A stretch of 64,000 bases of DNA from Acidobacteriota bacterium (GTDB lineage: Bacteria > Acidobacteriota > Blastocatellia > RBC074): positions 1 through 64,000 of the forward strand of contig JAEUQO010000247.1 in NCBI GenBank assembly GCA_016789605.1, written 5' to 3'. This document shows, one piece after another, positions 45,320-52,997 of the stretch (the stretch's first letter is position 1; each line of letters opens with the position of its first letter). The notes below the pieces were generated by a model. The model saw only the letters and a program-made list of their open reading frames with translations, was not told the DNA's origin and made no database searches. Both the position numbers and the translations under genes were made by a program.

Positions 45320-46135
45320 CTAACGCACAAAGCGAATGGCGCGCGTCACGCCGTCTTCTCCGACCAACAAATCGGCTTTGACCGGCACGTCTGTGTGCTC
45401 AGCCGCCACGGGAAGCCCATACGCCACCAAAGCAGAGCGCGGCATCTGCACGCGAATCAATTGCCCGCTTTCCAGCGGCGGCAGGTTGGTGGCATACGCC
45501 AAAGGATAAAAATCGCTGACGACTTCTTTGTTCGCGGGTTCGTTCGCGCTGGCATACAGCGTCATGCTGTCGCGAATGATCAATGGCAAGCTGCGTCTCA
45601 CATTGCGGCGCGACACGGAAGCCACCGGCTGAACCTGGCCGGACGTTTCTGGCTGGACTGTTTCACTTGCCACGCTTGAGGCAACCGGAATAAACGACGG
45701 CGATGGCGCAACAATGCCGGGTAAAGGACGCGGCAAATTTGCCAGTGCGTCTTCTGCAGCAGTGTTCTGTGTCAGCATTCGGGCGAGACCCAAACCAACC
45801 GTTAGCAACACCAGCGCTGCGGCAGCCAACGCCCATAACGGCCATTGACGTTTTTGCGCCGGTGCAACCACTGGCGCAGGCGCGGCTTGCTGTTGGCGAA
45901 AGGCGGCCAGCAAGGAAGCTTCCAAACGAACCGGCGCGGCAGTTTGCGCGTCCTCGGACGACGCCATGCGCAACCCCGCGGTCAAAGAATGCTCGTCCGC
46001 CAAACGGGCGGCGCACGTGGCGCACTCTTTCGCATGCGCCGCTCCTTGCGTGCGCTGCGCGGCATCCATCGGTTTGCCAGCAACCTGAGCGCGGGCCAAT
46101 TCCACGACGATTTTTGCGAAATCCTGACAATTCAT
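45320..46135 (-). CDS. Membrane-anchored zinc-type anti-sigma factor
   Basis: The protein is 271 residues from ATG 46135. The N-terminus has a ZAS/zf-HC2-like pattern: Cys3 in MNCQDF and HAKECATC around 45-52. A single hydrophobic segment (about 111-130: WALAAAALVLLTVGLGLARM) separates a cytoplasmic part from a periplasmic region with Pro-rich linker. The C-terminus (LPLIIRDSMTLYASANEP, RSALVAYGLPVAAE) matches a domain common in acidobacterial anti-sigma proteins. It should hold the adjacent ECF sigma factor inactive at the membrane. The gene begins 7 nt after the sigma gene stop. Confidence 0.82.
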   Translation of the reverse strand: MNCQDFAKIVVELARAQVAGKPMDAAQRTQGAAHAKECATCAARLADEHSLTAGLRMASSEDAQTAAPVRLEASLLAAFRQQQAAPAPVVAPAQKRQWPLWALAAAALVLLTVGLGLARMLTQNTAAEDALANLPRPLPGIVAPSPSFIPVASSVASETVQPETSGQVQPVASVSRRNVRRSLPLIIRDSMTLYASANEPANKEVVSDFYPLAYATNLPPLESGQLIRVQMPRSALVAYGLPVAAEHTDVPVKADLLVGEDGVTRAIRFVR

Positions 46136-46142
46136 AAGCGAC

Positions 46143-46802
46143 TCACACCAGACATTGCGCAGCTTCATTCCACGACGCGGGCGCGGTCACGGCATCTTTG
46201 CGCAAACGTTCCATCAACAAGGCACGACCACGGTGCAACCGCGACCGCACCGTGCCAACCGCACAGGAAAGCGCCGCAGCCGCATCCTGATAACTGACTT
46301 CCTGCAAATCACACAGCACGACGACTTCGCGATAATGCGGCGGCAACGACAACACTGCCTGTCGCACGGCGGCAATGGTTTCCTGCCGTGACAAATCGCC
46401 TAACGGGTCGTGCCTGACAATCAACCCATCCGGCAAATTTTCGGGCGCGTTGGCTTCCCAATCGCCATCACCATCCTGCCCAGAAAGAATCGGCAAAAAC
46501 GAACGTTCCTTTTCTAACCGGCGCAACACCTGATTGCGCGCAATGCCAAACATATAGGCAGAAAACGAACCGCGCGCTTCGTGATACTGACCATCGCCGC
46601 GCATCAAAATCAGAAAGACCTCTTGTGTCACGTCTTCAGCCACAGCCTCTGAACCACTCATGCGCAAGGCAAACCGATAGATGCCTCCCTGTCGCCGACG
46701 ATAAAGGGCGAGAAAAGCGCGCTCATTGCCGCCACACATTTGGCGCCAAAGTTCTTGATCGCTGACATGCGAGAGGTCGTGATCGCTCTGATTTGCGGGC
46801 AT
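46143..46802 (-). CDS. ECF-type RNA polymerase sigma factor
   Basis: The protein is 219 residues. Region 2 (about 30-100: FLALYRRRQGGIYRFALRMSG, AEDVTQEVFL, FSAYMFGIARNQVLRRL) and region 4 (about 150-205: AVLSLPPHYREVVVLCDLQE, SYQDAAAALSCAVGTVRSRL, HRGRALLMERL) are complete, and regions 1 and 3 are absent, as in ECF factors. A loosely conserved linker lies between. Co-located with its anti-sigma factor. A GGAACT box with weak -10 (46845-46872) upstream could give autoregulation. Likely targets are this operon, the CHAT gene and possibly the subtilase. Confidence 0.9.
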   Translation of the reverse strand: MPANQSDHDLSHVSDQELWRQMCGGNERAFLALYRRRQGGIYRFALRMSGSEAVAEDVTQEVFLILMRGDGQYHEARGSFSAYMFGIARNQVLRRLEKERSFLPILSGQDGDGDWEANAPENLPDGLIVRHDPLGDLSRQETIAAVRQAVLSLPPHYREVVVLCDLQEVSYQDAAAALSCAVGTVRSRLHRGRALLMERLRKDAVTAPASWNEAAQCLV

Positions 46803-46844
46803 GCACTACTCTTTCCGGTGTTGGATCATTTCGGTGACGCTCCT

Positions 46845-46873
46845 GATTCGGATTTGTCAGGCTGAAAGTTCCC
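46845..46873 (-). promoter_or_regulatory. Weak candidate ECF promoter upstream of the sigma gene
   Basis: On the minus strand GGGAACT (46867-46873) is followed after 16 nt by CGAATC (46845-46850). The -35 is good but the -10 departs from GTC-type sequences, so this is tentative. Confidence 0.28.
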
Positions 46874-47005
46874 GGAAATATTGTAGCGATGGCAGAAAGT
46901 GCTGGGAATGGCTGAAATAACTACTACCCGAAGCGGCTAACCGGCTGAGAAATCAACTATTTACTATAACAAGACGAAAAAGCGATTTTTCCAGAGATAC
47001 GGGGG

Positions 47006-47066
47006 CACGGAGATCAACTGGCGGGTTCTTGTCCCCTTTAAGCTTCCCCGCCAGTGACCTCCGTGG
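47006..47066. repeat. Inverted repeat downstream of cassette B
   Basis: Left arm 47006-47025 and right arm 47047-47066 pair over about 20 bases with one mismatch and one bulge; CTGGCGGG/CCCGCCAG and CACGGAG/CTCCGTG are exact. Loop about 21 nt. It lies 18 nt past the end of the ASKHA gene and may be its terminator, although no T-run is evident. Confidence 0.55.
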
Positions 47067-47083
47067 TTTCCTTCAAAGCCACG

Positions 47084-48277
47084 TTACGGTTCGACTTGTA
47101 ACCGCACGTAGCTCAAAATCCAGGCCAAATAGCCATAGCGTGCAAACCGTATGCGTTTGCCCGTCAGACTGAATTCCTGATTCACCGCGCGCAAGATTTC
47201 CGCCCCGGCAATCAAATTGCGCGGCGAAAAGGAATTGCGCACGGCTTCCAATTCCTTTTCGGCGTCTTTGCGCATTGCGCGATTGGGAATGCGTTTGCTC
47301 AAATCAGGATTGAGCAGTTTTTGCAGCCCTTGCGGATCGCGCGTGACTTGTCGGTAAAACATTTCGATTTCGTCCGAAGTGAGCGGCACCAGCGTGCGGC
47401 GATCATCAGGATGCAGCAACGTCGCCATCGCCCACACGATGCCGCCCGTCAGATACACGCGCTGGCGATTGAACAACCCCGGCTTTCGTTCCATTTCCTT
47501 GCGCAAAGCAGAACGCAAGGATGCCGGGCTGAGCTCTCGCGCTTTGCGTGCGAATGCCTCAAGTTCGTCGTTGTCGCTAACCGCCTGGCTGACTTCGTTG
47601 GTAAAGCTGACGGTTCCTTTGGGAATGCCCACCGTGACGTAATCGTAATCGGGCGCGCCAGTCGGCATTTGGCGAATGACCTGATATCCGCCTTTGGTAT
47701 TGCCGCTGCCGATATCGATCAACACTGACACGCCGCGATTGTCTGCCCAACCGCTTTTGGTGCGATAGCGTTGTGGAATCGTGCCGACAATGCTCAGTTG
47801 CACTTCTGACTCGACATCCAAAAACGAAAGCGGTTTGCCCAGCTTGTCGCGCACGGCCTGCACCAGGTCTTGCGGATTGTCGGCGCGTAATCCGCTGCTG
47901 CCGATAATGTTGATGCGCTCTTCCGGCACTTTGTATTCAGCCAGCATGCGTCCGTGCAAACGCTGAACGGCTTGCACCGTATCGCGAATCACATCGGGCG
48001 CGAATTTGTTGTCTTTAAGCTGCATCAAGGTCGTGTTGACGACTTCGGCGTAAATCAATTTGATGATGTTGCCTTCTTCTCCCTCGGTCACACGAATCAC
48101 GGTCGCTTTCACGCCTTTTGAACCAATCTCGATGCCGCCATACAGCTCGCCGGTTTCGCCTTGCGCAGTTGCCTGCGCCACAAGCAGCAGCCAGAAAAAC
48201 AGCGCACAACAAACCGTAGGCAAACCAACTTTCACAGCATCAAGAATTCGATTCAGTGTTTGGCCTTGCTTGAACAT
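47084..48277 (-). CDS. Exported Ppx/GppA-like ASKHA protein, cassette B
   Basis: The protein is 397 residues from ATG 48277 (GAGGTG 8 nt upstream). Signal peptide about 1-34 (VGLPTVCCALFFWLLLVAQA, TAQ). It shares with copies A and C the motifs GGIEIGSKGVKA, NTTLMQLKDNKFAP, IIGSSGLRADNPQDL, EVQLSIVGTIP, LIDIGSGNTKGGY, GTVSFTNE, YLTGGIVWAMATLLHP, SPRNLIAGAEIL and YLAWILSYVR. This is an actin-like ATPase fold nearest to Ppx/GppA, but with Glu instead of the first-loop Asp. It is the third gene of cassette B, 31 nt after the small membrane protein. Because export places it outside the cytoplasm, polyphosphate or a ligand other than ATP may be used (inference). Confidence 0.8.
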   Translation of the reverse strand: MFKQGQTLNRILDAVKVGLPTVCCALFFWLLLVAQATAQGETGELYGGIEIGSKGVKATVIRVTEGEEGNIIKLIYAEVVNTTLMQLKDNKFAPDVIRDTVQAVQRLHGRMLAEYKVPEERINIIGSSGLRADNPQDLVQAVRDKLGKPLSFLDVESEVQLSIVGTIPQRYRTKSGWADNRGVSVLIDIGSGNTKGGYQVIRQMPTGAPDYDYVTVGIPKGTVSFTNEVSQAVSDNDELEAFARKARELSPASLRSALRKEMERKPGLFNRQRVYLTGGIVWAMATLLHPDDRRTLVPLTSDEIEMFYRQVTRDPQGLQKLLNPDLSKRIPNRAMRKDAEKELEAVRNSFSPRNLIAGAEILRAVNQEFSLTGKRIRFARYGYLAWILSYVRLQVEP

Positions 48278-48308
48278 AAAACGCACCTCGAAGAAACGCT
48301 TGTCAGGC

Positions 48309-48965
48309 CTATGCGCCACCAAGCTGTTTGCGCAACCTGAGCACTACAAAAATCAACGCCAGCAACAACACCGCGAACAGTCCCAGACTGACAGGCAACG
48401 GCAGCTTCAAACCGCTGGTCGCCGACGCGGTATTGGTGGCTGCCGCAGGCAAGCCACTACCGTCACCGGGTTGTGTGACGGCGACAAGCAAAGGTGTGGG
48501 CGAAGCTTCAACCGCGCTGACGGTTTCGACCGTGGGGCTAGGCGAAGCCTCAACCATCGGTGTTGGAGTTGCTGAAGGCGCAGGCAAGGGCGTGGCGCTA
48601 ATCGCGGCAATCTCAACCGGCGTTGCGCCAGTGTCGCTGGCTTCGCGCGCGGTATTGCGATTGCGCCTTCCCTTACGCCGCCCACTCGATTCATTGGCAG
48701 CAACTGTTGCCGAACTGTCAGCAACGGTTGTCGTGGGCGGCGTTGGCGATTCCGCAGACTTCTTTTTGTCCTTGCTGCGGCGACCGTCTTGCGCTTCGGG
48801 AAAGATGTCAACCGGATCGAATTTATGAATGGCCCGCCGTTTTTCGGCGGGCAAAGGCGTTTGCGAATGCCCTGTGTCCGTTCGGGCAGACAGCAACAGC
48901 AGCGCGACCAAAAACAAAGACGCGTTACGCCAAACCAGTTGCGGGAAATTGTTTGCCGTCGTCAT
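48309..48965 (-). CDS. Small Pro/Thr-rich membrane protein with KFxPxDIFP motif, cassette B
   Basis: The protein is 218 residues from ATG 48965. Hydrophobic N-terminus (LVWRNASLFLVALLLLSA) is a signal or anchor. Residues about 40-60 hold KRRAIHKFDPVDIFPEAQDG, shared in pattern with the cassette C protein (KKKSLSKYGPEDMFPGA). A low-complexity Pro/Ser/Thr/Ala linker (about 70-175) is followed by a transmembrane helix (VSLGLFAVLLLALIFVVL) and a basic tail RLRKQLGGA. The topology predicts a periplasmic motif and linker with two membrane ends, or a cleaved signal and one anchor. No known family recognised. Second gene of the cassette, starting 7 nt after the coiled-coil stop. Confidence 0.7.
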   Translation of the reverse strand: MTTANNFPQLVWRNASLFLVALLLLSARTDTGHSQTPLPAEKRRAIHKFDPVDIFPEAQDGRRSKDKKKSAESPTPPTTTVADSSATVAANESSGRRKGRRNRNTAREASDTGATPVEIAAISATPLPAPSATPTPMVEASPSPTVETVSAVEASPTPLLVAVTQPGDGSGLPAAATNTASATSGLKLPLPVSLGLFAVLLLALIFVVLRLRKQLGGA

Positions 48966-48972
48966 CAGTTGC

Positions 48973-50454
48973 TCACAGTCCCATTTGTTGAATGGTCGAA
49001 AATCCAACCCACACCAGCGCCGCCAACAACAGCGTCAACAACACGCCATAACTGACCAGTTTGATTTTGGTGCTGAGCGAAGTTTGTTCGACGAAGCTGA
49101 AATCCGGCGTGCCCGTGCCAGATTCGATTTCCGTGTCGGACAACGCACTGCTGGGCGTGTTCATACGCGAAACCTGTTCTGACAAGGTGCGCAACTCGGT
49201 TTCCTGTTTGCGCAAAATCTTCTTGAATCCGGCTTCGGCTTGCCGATGCTTTTCCTCGGCTTTGCGCAATTCCGCTTCCAGGTCGCGCAGGCGGGTTTCT
49301 GCCGTGGCGCGCGCTTGTTCGGCGTCCAGCACTTTTTGTTCAGCGGCTTGTGCGTCCACCGTGACCGAAGCCACGACAGGCAAGCTGGGTTCCGCCAGCT
49401 TGGCATCGGCGTTGGCCGAATCTTCTTTGGCCCAATCGAGCGCCAGGTAAGAGTTCAACTCTTCTTCAAAAGCTTTCAGTTTCAGTTCGAGCGCCTGTCG
49501 CATTTCGGCTTCTTGCTGAAATTTGGCTTCGGCGGTTTTGTAACGCTCTTCGGCGGCATGGGTCAGCGCTTCGGCTTCATACATCAGCGATTCGACAGCG
49601 CGCGCGTTTTCTTCGGCGACACGCGCTTTGGCTTCGGCTTCGGTGCGTTGCTGTTGGACTTCGTGCAGCGCTTTGGTCGCGACTTCGGCTTTTGCTTCAG
49701 CTTCAGCCAGAATTTGTTCCGCCAACGAACGCGCGTCGCGTTCATCTTTCAAGCGAGCTTCGGCCTCTTTCACGCGTACGTCTGCCGTTTTGAATAGCGC
49801 TTCGGCTTCTTCGCGCGCCAACTCTGCTTCCAGACGCTTCAGCTCTTCCGACTCAACCGCAGACAGTTTGCGCAGATAATCGTCTTCCAGTTCGCGCAAC
49901 CGTTGCTCAGCGGTTTGGCGCTGCGCGGTTTCCTGTTCCAGGCGCGTTTCGGCCAAACGGCAACGTTCTTCGGCTTCGCGGGCGCGGGCTTCGGCGTTGC
50001 GTGCCAGCGCGAAAATTTCTGCGCGGCGCTTTTCCAATTCGGCCGTCACGCCTTTCAAGTTGTACCCAAGCAACGAACTGGCCTCTACGCCGCTGGTCGC
50101 TGTTGGCTCATTGTTGGCCGCGCCGTTCAACTGGCCATTCATCTGGTCAAGCATTTCACCACTTGCCCCCATCTCCATCGTTTCAGATTTGATCCGCGAA
50201 AGCATTGTCTCGACCCGCGTTTTGATTTCTGCAGTTGCTTGTTCATACACGGGCTCAGCGCCTGCGCCTGTTTCTGCGCGCACCAACTCCGGGCGCTTGG
50301 GCCGTTCGAGCGGCAACACATTGCTCTGCTTCTTGGCAGGCGTGCTAGCTTGACGTTCCTCTGCAGCGCCTGGTCGTGGCGTCTCGACCGAACGCTGTGT
50401 CTCAAAAACCTGTGCGCTCTCGTGGGCGAATTTCTTGGCTTTTTCTGGTTGCAT
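48973..50454 (-). CDS. Long coiled-coil tail-anchored protein, cassette B
   Basis: The protein is 493 residues from ATG 50454 (GGAG 9 nt upstream). It has a disordered Pro/Glu-rich start, then an Ala/Glu/Arg-rich coiled coil (about 135-440) with heptads such as AEARAREAEERCRLAETRLE. A C-terminal membrane helix (KLVSYGVLLTLLLAALVWVG) is followed by a short tail. No signal peptide, so the coiled coil should be cytoplasmic with a tail anchor. No zinc motifs, unlike the cassette C counterpart. It is first in the cassette. Composition-driven matches to many coiled-coil proteins mean homology should be judged on gene order and the anchor, not the coil. Confidence 0.7.
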   Translation of the reverse strand: MQPEKAKKFAHESAQVFETQRSVETPRPGAAEERQASTPAKKQSNVLPLERPKRPELVRAETGAGAEPVYEQATAEIKTRVETMLSRIKSETMEMGASGEMLDQMNGQLNGAANNEPTATSGVEASSLLGYNLKGVTAELEKRRAEIFALARNAEARAREAEERCRLAETRLEQETAQRQTAEQRLRELEDDYLRKLSAVESEELKRLEAELAREEAEALFKTADVRVKEAEARLKDERDARSLAEQILAEAEAKAEVATKALHEVQQQRTEAEAKARVAEENARAVESLMYEAEALTHAAEERYKTAEAKFQQEAEMRQALELKLKAFEEELNSYLALDWAKEDSANADAKLAEPSLPVVASVTVDAQAAEQKVLDAEQARATAETRLRDLEAELRKAEEKHRQAEAGFKKILRKQETELRTLSEQVSRMNTPSSALSDTEIESGTGTPDFSFVEQTSLSTKIKLVSYGVLLTLLLAALVWVGFSTIQQMGL

Positions 50455-50917
50455 CACTTGCTTACTCCTCTGGTCCGGGTGGTGCTGCCAGTCGTATTGG
50501 TCAACCACAGTCAATTGCTGGCAAGGTCCGGCAAAATGCGCGCGCGCTGCCCAATAGCATTCCACCTGCGCGCACACGAGCGCACAGTTGCCGTGACAGA
50601 CACGCAACTTCCTGATTTCAGTTATGACGAGAAGAACAATAGACCTAGTGCCGACTCAACACCGGAGTCACACTAGCACTTTGACGTGAGGGTGCGCCGC
50701 ACGGAGGAACGACGACTCTTGTTTGGGGGAAAGAGGTGCAACGAGGGAATCTGAACTGCTGTTGAATTTCGCTTTGCGTAAGAACAGCTTCGTGTAGAGC
50801 GTTTCGGGGCGGGGCTTCGTAGCAATTACTACTAACGAAGATGCGAGCGGATTAAACACAATTCCGCTGCGTTGAGTCAATCACTAATTTCTAAAAGTTG
50901 AAAAAATTCTATCAAAC
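50455..50917. other. Intergenic region upstream of cassette B
   Basis: This 463-nt gap between coxG and cassette B holds an inverted repeat at about 50645-50676 (CTAGTG...CACTAG with an inner GACTC/GAGTC) and a more AT-rich stretch at 50870-50915. It should contain the cassette promoter, but no clear -35/-10 is seen. A 70-codon frame here (50668-50880, minus) looks spurious. Confidence 0.45.
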
Positions 50918-51439
50918 TCACTTGGACAACTGACGAAAGGTGTTGCGCAAGATGCCTTGTTTGGGCGGCGTGTAAGGTTCACCGGTTTCTTCCGCTTTCA
51001 AGATCGCCTGCATTTCGGCGTCGAGCGCGGCAAAAAACTGTCCGGCCATCATCTTGGCGGTGGACTGAATCATGCGTTGTCCGACACTGGCCAGCGTGCC
51101 GCCGACACTCACGTCTCCGGCATAATTGATGACGGTGTCTTCGCCCGCTTCGCTGAGTGCAAGCGTCCCAACTCCTTTCAAAAAGCCGGGCGCGCCTTTG
51201 CCATCCACATTCATCTGGTAATGTTCTGGCGCTCGCACGTCAGACAGCTTAATCGCACCGGAAAACAAGCCTTTGATGGAACCAACACCCGCTTTGAGCT
51301 TCACGTTGTAGGCGTGCTCGCCGGTTTCTTCCAGCGCTTCACAGCCAGGCATGCAACGTTGCAGGATGGCCGGATCAATCATCAATGCAAACAGACGCGC
51401 ACGCGGCGCTTTGATCGTGTAGCTGCCTTCTATTTTCAT
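50918..51439 (-). CDS. coxG: CoxG-type SRPBCC protein (CO dehydrogenase accessory)
   Basis: The protein is 173 residues. The START/SRPBCC-like fold shows KIEGSYTIKAPRARLFALM, CMPGCEALEETGEHAY, VKLKAGVGSIKGLFSG, and GDVSVGGTLASVGQRMI, which match CoxG/CO dehydrogenase subunit G-type proteins. In Oligotropha CoxG helps link the CO dehydrogenase to the membrane. The C-terminus is basic and could bind membrane. It is separated from coxM/coxL by about 9 kb here. AAGGAA precedes the ATG. It is downstream of the propeller gene with a hairpin between. Confidence 0.85.
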   Translation of the reverse strand: MKIEGSYTIKAPRARLFALMIDPAILQRCMPGCEALEETGEHAYNVKLKAGVGSIKGLFSGAIKLSDVRAPEHYQMNVDGKGAPGFLKGVGTLALSEAGEDTVINYAGDVSVGGTLASVGQRMIQSTAKMMAGQFFAALDAEMQAILKAEETGEPYTPPKQGILRNTFRQLSK

Positions 51440-51540
51440 CGCAGATTCCTTTCAGTCGGAAAGCGGTCGTGATGAACCAGATCGTGTCAGGAGATTTCAG
51501 CCGTGTTTGTAGCTGATGGCGGGTAAGGAAGGCAAGCAAA

Positions 51541-51576
51541 GCCATTCTGTCTCAAGCAAGCTTGAGACAGAATGGC
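51541..51576. terminator. Hairpin after the PQQ-like propeller gene
   Basis: A perfect 16-bp stem (51541-51556 with 51561-51576) and a four-base loop lie 25 nt past the stop of the minus-strand gene. The minus strand continues TTTGCTTGCC, a short T-run. Confidence 0.78.
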
Positions 51577-51600
51577 GAAGAGGAAAGGTGAGCCGTGGGA

Positions 51601-52887
51601 CTATTTTTTCTCTGCCGTCACAATCGGCGTGCGCCAACGATACACGGCCAGCGCGCGCAATTCGCGGACAAACAGTTCATCGCCGCACACTGCCAGATGT
51701 CCCCAGGTTTCGTCGTCGCTGACCTGCAACTCGTCAAGCAATTCAAACTCTTTGGGGTTGGCTTTGATCAGCAGCAGTTTGCCTTGTTCATCCAAAGCCA
51801 GAATGCGGTCTCGTTGTGCGACCAGACTCCAATATTTCCCGAACGGTTTCGACGTCCAGGCGCGCTCGCCCGTTTGCAGATCAATGCAGGCAAAGCGTTG
51901 ATTCGCCAAATGCATATAGGCATAACCGCCGATCACCACCGGCGTGCTCATGTAACCTTGCGCGGTGTTGTTCCACAGCTCCTTGACGGTGAATTGCTCA
52001 GCCTCTTTGCCAATGCGGAACAGCCAGGATTTGTTTTGGTAACTGCTGGTGAAAATCGTATCGCCGATGACCACTGGCGTGAGGATGTTCATGCCGCGAA
52101 AGGAAGCAACAGCTTGCGACCACAACACCGCGCCAGTCGCGAGGTCAACGCCCGCCAATTTTTCGCGCGTTTGCACCAACAGTTGGCGTTTGCCCGCGAC
52201 TTCGGCAATCGTTGGCGAAGAGAACGCCCCAGCAGTCATGATGCCTTCAGGATTTTGCAGCGCGCGCCAGAGAACCTGGCCGGTCGTTTTATGCAACTTC
52301 ACAGTCGCGTTGGCGGCTTGTACGTAAACCGCATCGCCATCCACCAGCGGAGAGCTGACAAATCCGAATTCAGGCAACGGACTGCCAAACTGTTTGACGA
52401 AATCTACGCGCCATTGCTCCTTGCCGGTCTTGGCGTTGAGCGAAACCAGCACGTCACGCATTCCCGCAACAAAAAGGCTTTTGCCGTCATACGCAGGCGT
52501 CGCGCGCATCCAGTCGCCGCGCGATTTCGCAAAGAACGGAACGGTGATCGCGCCGGGCCATTCCGCTTTCCACAATTCTTTGCCTGTAACGCGATCCAAT
52601 GCGCGCACGACTTCGGTAGATTTGTCTTTGGTTTCGGTCACGAAAACGGCGTCTTCCGAAACGATTGGGCCGGAGTAGCTTTCGGCCAAAGGCACACGCC
52701 AAAGCTGCGTGACTGACTTATCAGACAAACGATCCGGCCAGGCAGGCCCATTGACCAATCCGTCACGGTTCGGACCTCGCCACTGGCTCCAAATGGGTTT
52801 GGGAGTCTTGGCGGCTTCGGAGGATAGCCAGTGAAAGACGGAAAAGCTGAGCAATAAAAATAGACTGACCTGGACAATACGGCGCAT
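51601..52887 (-). CDS. Exported PQQ-like beta-propeller protein
   Basis: The protein is 428 residues. Signal peptide about 1-25 (MRRIVQVSLFLLLSFSVF). The start of the mature chain, WSQWRGPNRDGLV, is a common signature of PQQ/quinoprotein-like propellers in Planctomycetes and Acidobacteria. Propeller blades have LDRVTGKELWKAEWPG, LNAKTGKEQWRVDF, HKTTGQVLWRA, VDLATGAVLWSQA and IDLQTGERAWTS. These Trp-docking repeats are shared with BamB and quinoprotein dehydrogenases. No catalytic Asp/Ca motif was verified, so enzymatic activity is uncertain. AAGGAG precedes the ATG. It is downstream of the VWFA gene. Confidence 0.8.
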   Translation of the reverse strand: MRRIVQVSLFLLLSFSVFHWLSSEAAKTPKPIWSQWRGPNRDGLVNGPAWPDRLSDKSVTQLWRVPLAESYSGPIVSEDAVFVTETKDKSTEVVRALDRVTGKELWKAEWPGAITVPFFAKSRGDWMRATPAYDGKSLFVAGMRDVLVSLNAKTGKEQWRVDFVKQFGSPLPEFGFVSSPLVDGDAVYVQAANATVKLHKTTGQVLWRALQNPEGIMTAGAFSSPTIAEVAGKRQLLVQTREKLAGVDLATGAVLWSQAVASFRGMNILTPVVIGDTIFTSSYQNKSWLFRIGKEAEQFTVKELWNNTAQGYMSTPVVIGGYAYMHLANQRFACIDLQTGERAWTSKPFGKYWSLVAQRDRILALDEQGKLLLIKANPKEFELLDELQVSDDETWGHLAVCGDELFVRELRALAVYRWRTPIVTAEKK

Positions 52888-52896
52888 CGGCGGCTC

Positions 52897-52948
52897 CTTG
52901 TGGTGAATTGACGTTGAGAATTCAAACGAGTTGCCAATTCACCACAAG
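52897..52948 (-). promoter_or_regulatory. 5' leader hairpin adjoining the propeller gene's ribosome site
   Basis: A perfect 14-bp inverted repeat (52897-52910 with 52935-52948) sits between the VWFA gene stop (52998) and the propeller gene start (52887). On the minus strand the second arm ends in AAG, the first half of the AAGGAG ribosome site. It could be a terminator of the VWFA gene, a leader structure, or both. Confidence 0.45.
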
Positions 52949-52997
52949 ATTTTCACGTAATGATCACAAGCCCAAAACATCAGCGTGTCAGGCAGAG

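Noticed and set aside
50668-50880. 70-codon minus-strand ORF upstream of cassette B
   Set aside because: No ribosome site or recognisable features; likely chance frame in the promoter region.
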